Shown in pieces: positions 22,337 to 27,592 of a stretch of 27,592 nt of DNA. Position 1 is the stretch's first letter, and every line of letters begins with the position of its first letter. A model generated the notes under the pieces. It was not told the origin of the DNA. It worked only from the letters and a program-made list of their open reading frames with translations, and searched no databases. Source of the stretch: Limnohabitans sp. (GTDB lineage Bacteria > Planctomycetota > Phycisphaerae > Phycisphaerales > SM1A02); assembly GCA_030054275.1 (NCBI GenBank), contig JASGCF010000006.1, positions 1 through 27,592 on the forward strand, read 5' to 3'. The translations under genes and the position numbers were made by a program.

Positions 22337-23272
22337 ATGGATCTTGAACTCCGCCACCACCGACACGCGATCGCGCTTGCCGAGCATCGCCACTTCCAGC
22401 GGGCCTCGAAGGCGCTCGGGATCTCGCAGCCCGCGCTCTCGCGCAGCATCCAAGAGCTTGAGCGTCGACTCGGCACGGTCCTCTTCCGTCGCAGCCGCGA
22501 CGGGATCGACGCGACCGATGCCGGGCGCGTGTTCCTCTCGCGAGCCCGCTTGGTGCTGGCGCAGGTGGGCGACCTCGAACGCGAGATGGAACTCCTGCAG
22601 GGACACGGTAGCGACGAACTGCGGATCGGCGCGGGGGTCTATCCCTCCGAGATGTTCGTGGCGGCGGCGGTCGCACGCCTCGTAAAGACCGCTCCACAAC
22701 TCAGGGTTTCCGTCGTTGCGAACAGCATCGATGTACTGCTCCAGATGCTGCGTCGGCGTGAGATCGACCTCGTTGTCGGCGACCTCAAGACCGCAGAGGC
22801 GGATCGTGGGGTCCAAGCGACACCGCTCGCGTGGCACCAAGGCTATCTCGTTGTCCGCGCAGGCCACCCGCTGCTCGAAGTGTCGACGCCGCGGCTCAAG
22901 GACGTCCTGCGGTATCCGCTCGCGCTCACGACGCGCATCCCGCCCGATCTTCTCTCGCATCTCGTGCAGGGGAAGGATGCTCCGCAGCGGCAGCCGAACC
23001 TGCTGCCTGCGATCACCTGCGATGCGCCTTCGGTCATGAAGACGATCGTCGCCGAATCAGACGCGGTGACGCTGATGCCGATGTCGCTCATCGCGCGCGA
23101 ACTCGCCGAGGGCACGCTCGCAACGCTTCCGATCGAAGCGCCTTGGCTCGGCCGAGCCTTCGCGGTGATCGAACTTCCTGACCGAACGCCCTCGCCTGCC
23201 GCTGAGAACTTCATACGGCACGTCGTCGAACTCGATGCGGCCGCGGCGCAACTGAGCGCGCCGCGCGGTTGA
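22337..23272 (+). CDS. LysR-family transcriptional regulator
   Basis: A DNA-binding regulator of 311 aa. The N-terminal winged helix-turn-helix (1-60) has FQRASKALGISQPALSRSIQELERRLGTVLFRR, the LysR signature, followed by DATDAGRVFL and a linker helix. The effector domain has two lobes: RIGAGVYPSEMFVAAAVARL (about 95-115), then DLVVGDL and VMKTIVAESDAVTLMPMSLIAREL. It is transcribed divergently from the sulfatase operon across a palindromic site, so it most likely controls that operon and itself. Its effector is probably a product of the pathway, but that is inference. ATG 22337 gives a normal length with the HTH at the usual place; no clear ribosome site is seen. GC is high (40/60 in row 22441), like the sulfatase and HAD genes. 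Confidence 0.95.
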   Translation: MDLELRHHRHAIALAEHRHFQRASKALGISQPALSRSIQELERRLGTVLFRRSRDGIDATDAGRVFLSRARLVLAQVGDLEREMELLQGHGSDELRIGAGVYPSEMFVAAAVARLVKTAPQLRVSVVANSIDVLLQMLRRREIDLVVGDLKTAEADRGVQATPLAWHQGYLVVRAGHPLLEVSTPRLKDVLRYPLALTTRIPPDLLSHLVQGKDAPQRQPNLLPAITCDAPSVMKTIVAESDAVTLMPMSLIARELAEGTLATLPIEAPWLGRAFAVIELPDRTPSPAAENFIRHVVELDAAAAQLSAPRG

Positions 23273-23305
23273 GACATCTCACCGTTGGCAACTTCTGCGA
23301 ACTGC

Positions 23306-23323
23306 CACGCGAGGAAACGCGTG
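23306..23323. terminator. Hairpin between convergent lysR-type and mutarotase genes
   Basis: A perfect 6-bp CACGCG/CGCGTG stem with loop AGGAAA, in the 55-bp gap between the two stop codons. Probably a bidirectional terminator; there is no T tract. Confidence 0.45.
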
Positions 23324-23327
23324 CACC

Positions 23328-24575
23328 TCACGGATTCGCTGGCGCGGTCACGAAACGGTGCACCATGTCGTGCTGGTAGGTCTGGCCCGGGCGCAACACG
23401 ACATTCGGCCAACCGGCCTTGCCCTGCTTGTTGATCGAGTCGGGGAAGGCCTGCGTCTCAAGGCAGAGCGCCCCGTTCTTTGCATAGACCGCACCGTTCT
23501 TGCCGGGAATACCGTCGAGGAAGTTGCCGGTGTAGAACTGGATACCGGGCTGGTTCGACCAGATTTCCATCATGCGGCCCGACTTCGGATCGCGCAGGAT
23601 CGCAGAGAGCCACATGCCGCTGTCGCTCTTCGGCAACTGGCTTAGGACGAAGTTGTGGTCGTAGCCGCCCGGATCGTCCTTCGTCGCTGGCATCTTCGCG
23701 AAGTCGCGGCCGATCGGCTTCATCGTCGTGAAATCAAGCGGCGTCCCAGCGACCGGCGCGATCTCGCCCGTCGTGATGAGCGTCGCATCGACGGGCGTGA
23801 ATTTCGCCGCGGGGAGCATGAGTTCGTGGCCCAGGATCGAACCCGAGTCATGCCCCGCGAGATTCCAATACGAGTGGTGCGCGAGGTTGACGCAGGTCGG
23901 CGCGTCGGTTGTCGCCGACATGTTGACGACGAGTTCGTTCATCGAGGTGAGCGTGTAGACCACCTTCACATCGACATTGCCGGGGTAGCCCTCTTCGCCA
24001 TCCTTCGAGCGATAGGTGAAGGTCACTTGCGGGCCCTTGGCCGTCAGCGCGCCTTCGCCCGACCACACGACCTTGTCGAAACCCTTGACGCCGCCATGGA
24101 GGTGATTCGCACCATTGTTCGTCGCAAGCGTGTACTGCTTGCCATCGATCGAAAACTTGCCGCCCGCGATCCGGTTCGCGCAGCGGCCAGCCGTGCAACC
24201 GAAGTACTGCGTGCGCGCGACATAGTCGGCGGCGCTCTCGCGGCCAAGGACGACATCAGCGATGTTCCCCTTCATATCCGGCACCTTCAGCGACACGATG
24301 ATCGTGCCGTAGTCGGTGATCTCGGCCTCCATGCCAGAGCCATTCTTCAGAGTCCAAAGGTGCACAGGCTTCCCATCGACCGTGCCCCAGTCGGCCTTCG
24401 CGATCGAACCGACGACTGCGGGCGCGGCGGTCGTTGCAGTCGACGAGGTCGATGCGCAGGAAAGAAGTGCGGAAGCCGCGAGCGCGAGGCCCGCGAGTGC
24501 GATCGGTTGAGAAAGGCTTGCAAGTTCCATGACGGGTTCCTTTGGACGAGAGAAGAAATTTGTCTTGAGGCTCAT
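23328..24575 (-). CDS. Lipoprotein aldose 1-epimerase (galactose mutarotase)
   Basis: Interconverts alpha and beta anomers of aldoses such as galactose or glucose. The signal contains lipobox LLSC with Cys40, so it is placed in the envelope, not the cytoplasm. Family motifs: TDYGTIIVSLKVPD, GCTAGRCANRIAGGKF (the G-R-xANRI block), NHLHGGVKGFDKVVW with a catalytic His, NLAHHSYWNLAGH with the second His, PGGYDHNF and LCLETQAFPDSINK with the catalytic Glu. ATG 24575 overlaps the permease stop (ATGA) and gives the basic n-region that an export signal needs. ATG 24530 has a better ribosome site (AAAGGAAC) but an acidic n-region (MELAS). Length is 415 or 400 aa. It is the last gene of the sugar ABC operon and should supply the anomer the importer takes. 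Confidence 0.93.
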   Translation of the reverse strand: MSLKTNFFSRPKEPVMELASLSQPIALAGLALAASALLSCASTSSTATTAAPAVVGSIAKADWGTVDGKPVHLWTLKNGSGMEAEITDYGTIIVSLKVPDMKGNIADVVLGRESAADYVARTQYFGCTAGRCANRIAGGKFSIDGKQYTLATNNGANHLHGGVKGFDKVVWSGEGALTAKGPQVTFTYRSKDGEEGYPGNVDVKVVYTLTSMNELVVNMSATTDAPTCVNLAHHSYWNLAGHDSGSILGHELMLPAAKFTPVDATLITTGEIAPVAGTPLDFTTMKPIGRDFAKMPATKDDPGGYDHNFVLSQLPKSDSGMWLSAILRDPKSGRMMEIWSNQPGIQFYTGNFLDGIPGKNGAVYAKNGALCLETQAFPDSINKQGKAGWPNVVLRPGQTYQHDMVHRFVTAPANP

Positions 24576-25579
24576 GCGCGCGCCGCGCTGCCCGCGCGCT
24601 CGATTGCGCCCGCACGCTCAAGCCGACGCGCTGCGTAGCGGCGGATGAGTTCGTCGGCAGCAACACCAAGAAGAAGCACGCCGCCGACAACCGCGAACTC
24701 GATCTGCGACGAATACCCCGCGAGCGTGATCGTGTTCTGCAAGACGCGCAGCGTGGCGACACCGAAGAGAACACCCACGATGCTCGCTTCACCGCCGCGA
24801 AGACTGCAGCCGCCAAGGACGGCGGCCGCGATCGCGTAGAGCTCGTAGAAGTTGCCGAAGTCGGACGGCTGTGCGCTGCCGATATCGAAGATGAAGAGCA
24901 TGCCGCCGAAACCGGCGAGCAAACTGCACGCGACATACGCGCCTGTCACAAGCCATGCGGTTGGAACGCCGGAATAGCGCGCCGCGCTTTCATTGCGCCC
25001 TGTCGCGAGAAGCCAGCGCCCCCACACCGTGCGCGACAGAAACAGCCCGATCAGAACTGCCAACACCAGCGCGGGAATCACCGTCGCTGGAAGTCGATAG
25101 TCGGTGAGCCCTGGAATCGAGAATTTCGCGAGCGCGATCGCGCGCACATCGCCGTACTCACCCATGAACCCTTGCGATTGATCGCCCGTCATCCAGCGCG
25201 CGATCCCGCGATAGAGCAGAAGTCCGCAGAGTGTGACGAGAAATGGCTGCAGTTTCAGTCGTGTGATGAGGAGGCCGTGACAGAGCCCGATGAACGCGCT
25301 CATCGCGAGCACCGTTGGAATCACCTGCCACGGCGTCCATTCGTGTTCGATCAGAAGCCACGGCGTCATGATGCCCGCGAGGCACACGACCGAACCAATC
25401 GAGAGATCGATACCGCCGGTCACGATCACGAGCGCCGCGCCAAGTGCGAGCACCGCATAGAGCGCGGTGCGGTTCGTCAGTTGCATCAGGTTGATGCCGG
25501 TCGTGAAGTTCTCAGCGAAGAAAATGCTGTAGACGAGAATCGCAAGGAAGATGCCGATGATGCCAAGCGCGCGCTTCAT
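24572..25579 (-). CDS. Sugar ABC transporter permease (RbsC/MglC-like)
   Basis: An inner-membrane channel subunit of a ribose/galactose-class importer; 335 aa with eight to ten hydrophobic segments. The diagnostic region GGIDLSIGSVVCLAGI (about 55-70) is the BPD_transp_2 signature, with NRTALYAVLALGAALVIVTGGIDLS preceding it. Later RNESAARYSGVP and GGCSLRGGEASIVGVLFG are the conserved coupling and glycine motifs of this class. The C-terminus is charged and cytoplasmic. The start overlaps the ATPase stop by four bases (ATGA) and its own stop overlaps the mutarotase start, so all three are translationally coupled. Ribose/xylose/galactose family is secure; the sugar is not. Confidence 0.95.
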   Translation of the reverse strand: MKRALGIIGIFLAILVYSIFFAENFTTGINLMQLTNRTALYAVLALGAALVIVTGGIDLSIGSVVCLAGIMTPWLLIEHEWTPWQVIPTVLAMSAFIGLCHGLLITRLKLQPFLVTLCGLLLYRGIARWMTGDQSQGFMGEYGDVRAIALAKFSIPGLTDYRLPATVIPALVLAVLIGLFLSRTVWGRWLLATGRNESAARYSGVPTAWLVTGAYVACSLLAGFGGMLFIFDIGSAQPSDFGNFYELYAIAAAVLGGCSLRGGEASIVGVLFGVATLRVLQNTITLAGYSSQIEFAVVGGVLLLGVAADELIRRYAARRLERAGAIERAGSAARA

Positions 25580-27114
25580 GCGTGGGTTCCGGTCGAATGC
25601 GCGTGGGCGGCTCCGCCCGTCGCAAGGTGCATGATGGCGATTTCCGTCGCGTCGTGTGCGGCGAGTTCGCCTGCGATCGCGCCGTCGTGCATCACGATGA
25701 TGCGGTCCGCGAGAAGAAGCACTTCTTCAAGTTCGCTTGACGCGAAGACAATCGCGCTCCCGGCCGCGGCAAGGCGGCGCACTTCAGCGTGAATCTCTGC
25801 GCGCGCGCCAACATCAACGCCGCGCGTCGGCTCATCGAGTAGGAGCACCGCCGGGTCAACAGCAAGCCACCGACCGATGACGGTTTTCTGCTGATTTCCG
25901 CCGGAAAGTGTCTGTACGCGCCGCGCGGGTTGCGGTGGCCGCAGTTGCATGCGCGCGACCATGCGCGATACGAGCCCCGCTTCACCGCGTTGGTCCACAA
26001 GTCGTGCACGACTTGTTTGATCGATCCATGCGAGCGACATGTTCATCGCTACAGGATTCTCGAGGAAAAGCCCGTTGCGCGCGCGGTCTTCGGGAACGAT
26101 CGCAACACCACGGCGAACGCGTGACGACGCATCGCCGACGAGCGTGCGTCCATCCAGTCGCACTTCACCGCCATGCCGAGCGACGCCTGCGATCGCTTCG
26201 AGGATTTCCGTGCGCCCTGCACCAACAAGCCCCGCGAGTCCGACGATTTCACCAGCACGGACAGCGAATGAGACGGGGCGCTTGCGGCGATGCGCACTCG
26301 TGAGTTGTGCCACTTCAAGTCGGACGGCCGCGTTCGCGCCGATGGCACGACGCTCGCTCGCCGCAATATCGCGCCCGACCATCAAGCGCTCGATCATCGC
26401 GCGGTCGTACTCGCCGCGCACGAGTTCACCCGTCTTACGCCCATCGCGCAGCACGATCACGCGATCTGCGATCTTCATGACCTCGTCGAGATGATGCGAA
26501 ACGAACACAACCGCAACACCAGTGTGGCGCAATTCATCCATGATTTCGAGCAATCGATCTGTCTCGCGCGTCGTGAGACTCGATGTTGGTTCATCAAGAA
26601 TCAGGACGCGCGATTCGGTCGAGAGCGCTTTCGCAATCTCAACAAGTTGCCGCTGCGCAATCGGCAGCGTGCCACAGAGTGTTCCCGGATCGATGTCGAG
26701 CCCGACGCGCGCGAGCCACTTGCGGGCATCGGCTCGCATGCGCCCACGATCGAGAAATCCAAACCGCGACGGCTCGCGGCCGAGATAGATCGAGCCCGCA
26801 ACATCGAGATTTTCCGCGAGATTCAACTCTTGATGCACAAGCGCGATGCCCGCGCGTGTTGCATCTCGCACACCGTTGAGTTCGACTGGTGCAAGGACGC
26901 CGCGCACATCGGCAACTTCAAGCGAGCCTTCACTCGGCTGGACAACGCCGGACAAAATCTTGAGAAGCGTCGACTTGCCTGCGCCGTTTTCGCCAACGAT
27001 TGCAAGCACCTCGCCGCCGCGCACATCGGCGTCGATACTCGCGAGCGCAGTCACGCCCGCATAGCGACGACCGACGCCGCGCACACGAAGAAGAATCGGG
27101 CGTTCGACCTGCAT
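25576..27114 (-). CDS. Sugar ABC transporter ATPase with two nucleotide-binding domains (RbsA/MglA-like)
   Basis: Powers sugar import; 512 aa. The N-terminal domain has Walker A GENGAGKST (41-49), a signature-like LPIAQRQLVEIAKAL (150-164), Walker B LILDEP (171-176) and switch His in VSHHLDE. The C-terminal domain has a degenerate Walker A GLVGAGRTE (295-303), a canonical LSGGNQQK (403-410) and LLLDEPTRGVD (424-434). This asymmetry is the normal state of the RbsA/MglA class, so the protein appears intact. It begins eight bases after the binding-protein stop and ends in an ATGA overlap with the permease. Confidence 0.96.
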   Translation of the reverse strand: MQVERPILLRVRGVGRRYAGVTALASIDADVRGGEVLAIVGENGAGKSTLLKILSGVVQPSEGSLEVADVRGVLAPVELNGVRDATRAGIALVHQELNLAENLDVAGSIYLGREPSRFGFLDRGRMRADARKWLARVGLDIDPGTLCGTLPIAQRQLVEIAKALSTESRVLILDEPTSSLTTRETDRLLEIMDELRHTGVAVVFVSHHLDEVMKIADRVIVLRDGRKTGELVRGEYDRAMIERLMVGRDIAASERRAIGANAAVRLEVAQLTSAHRRKRPVSFAVRAGEIVGLAGLVGAGRTEILEAIAGVARHGGEVRLDGRTLVGDASSRVRRGVAIVPEDRARNGLFLENPVAMNMSLAWIDQTSRARLVDQRGEAGLVSRMVARMQLRPPQPARRVQTLSGGNQQKTVIGRWLAVDPAVLLLDEPTRGVDVGARAEIHAEVRRLAAAGSAIVFASSELEEVLLLADRIIVMHDGAIAGELAAHDATEIAIMHLATGGAAHAHSTGTHA

Positions 27115-27122
27115 GAACGCTC

Positions 27123-27592
27123 TTACTTGGCGTCCTTCCCGGCTTTGATCTTCGCCTTGAGGTCCTTCCAGAACGCTTCCGCGTTGTCCTTCTTGATGAC
27201 CTTCGCAGGGATGTTGATGATGCCGTTCGCAGGCACCATCGACATGTCGCCCTTGGTGAACGCGTTGAGGACTTTCACGCTCTCGTAGCCGTAGCCGTAC
27301 GGATCTTGCACAACCGTACCGAGCACGAAGCCTTCCTTGATCGCGGCGATGACATCGGCTCCTTCGTCGAACGCGGCAAGTTGCACCTTGCCTTCCTTGC
27401 CCGTCTGACGAATGACTTCAACCGCGAGCGTTGAGTTGTATTCAAAGAGGCCAGTCATCAGCGCAAGATCAGGGTGCTTGATCATCACATCTTCGATGTT
27501 CGCCTTCGCCTTCGCGCGATCAAACGAATCGGTCCAAGTGCCGACGATCGTGTAGCCCGCTTCGGTGAAAACTTTCGACGGCTCGTCGAAAC
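27123..27592 (-). CDS. Sugar ABC transporter periplasmic substrate-binding protein, C-terminal part (runs off the window)
   Basis: The C-terminal 156 codons of a periplasmic binding protein of the RbsB/MglB type (Peripla_BP_4); the N-terminus and signal peptide lie beyond 27592. Visible landmarks are TIVGTWTDSFDRAKAKANIEDV, the second-lobe strand DLALMTGLFEYNSTLAVEV, LAAFDEGADVIAAIKEG (Asp near the sugar in this class) and GTVVQDPYGYGYESVKVL, all typical of the family's second domain. The C-terminus ends in lysine-rich KAKIKAGKDAK. It is first of the four-gene minus-strand operon within the window. The frame was read up to the last base, and no stop interrupts it. The ligand cannot be decided from this half. 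Confidence 0.93.
   Translation of the reverse strand, partial: FDEPSKVFTEAGYTIVGTWTDSFDRAKAKANIEDVMIKHPDLALMTGLFEYNSTLAVEVIRQTGKEGKVQLAAFDEGADVIAAIKEGFVLGTVVQDPYGYGYESVKVLNAFTKGDMSMVPANGIINIPAKVIKKDNAEAFWKDLKAKIKAGKDAK

Noticed and set aside
1..27592. CRISPR array, tRNA, rRNA, insertion sequence, phage or toxin-antitoxin genes
   Set aside because: None found; the tandem arrays have 7-24 bp periods without spacers and no cas, transposase or integrase motifs are present.

Overview
The window looks like a chromosomal segment of a planctomycete, most likely of the Phycisphaerae/Phycisphaerales. Evidence: two small exported proteins end in a PEP-CTERM-like tail of the form PAPxAxALxGLAxL-x-RRR. 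A secreted hydrolase ends in a double dockerin-like tag (DLDGDGxVxxSDLAxLLxAWG-type) that is common in that group. An ECF sigma factor of the Sig-70_X6 type overlaps a Ser/Thr kinase gene, and there are a Tat-exported Gfo/Idh/MocA oxidoreductase, a zinc-ribbon membrane protein and a formylglycine sulfatase. I saw no rRNA, tRNA, CRISPR array, transposase or integrase.

Layout. 1-1865 (minus): an unknown secreted protein (cut by the window edge), a sialidase and a multi-spanning membrane protein. 2009-2158 (minus): a possible small unlisted gene or gene remnant. 2243-5306 (plus): ECF sigma factor and overlapping membrane-anchored kinase. 5379-7632 (plus): secreted alpha/beta hydrolase and a PEP-CTERM-like protein. 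7738-9780 (minus): Gfo/Idh/MocA oxidoreductase and a SYLF lipoprotein. 9893-13422 (plus): old yellow enzyme, zinc-ribbon membrane protein, then a second ECF sigma factor with a probable membrane anti-sigma/sensor. 13440-14798 (minus): MgtC/DUF4010 membrane protein. 15298-18488 (plus): FMN alpha-hydroxyacid dehydrogenase, exported phosphodiesterase and a second PEP-CTERM-like protein behind a structured leader. 18779-22161 (minus): sulfatase, DUF2959 lipoprotein and exported HAD phosphatase, divergent from a LysR regulator (22337-23272). 23328-27592 (minus): a ribose/galactose-type ABC importer (binding protein, ATPase, permease) ending in a lipoprotein aldose 1-epimerase.

How it fits together: the left part mixes two envelope-signalling modules (ECF plus kinase; ECF plus membrane sensor) with exported enzymes. 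The right part reads as carbohydrate scavenging: desulfation outside the cytoplasm, anomer conversion by an envelope mutarotase, and import by an ABC transporter. Whether the LysR controls both sides is inference.

The least explained signals are these. Short 12-15 bp degenerate tandem repeats recur between 1.9 and 15.1 kb, both inside genes and between them. The 14.8-15.3 kb intergenic region is strongly structured and carries a 7-bp purine repeat. Stacked hairpins lie in front of the 17841 gene. A 14-bp perfect palindrome sits between sulfatase and LysR. Base composition is uneven across the sulfatase operon.
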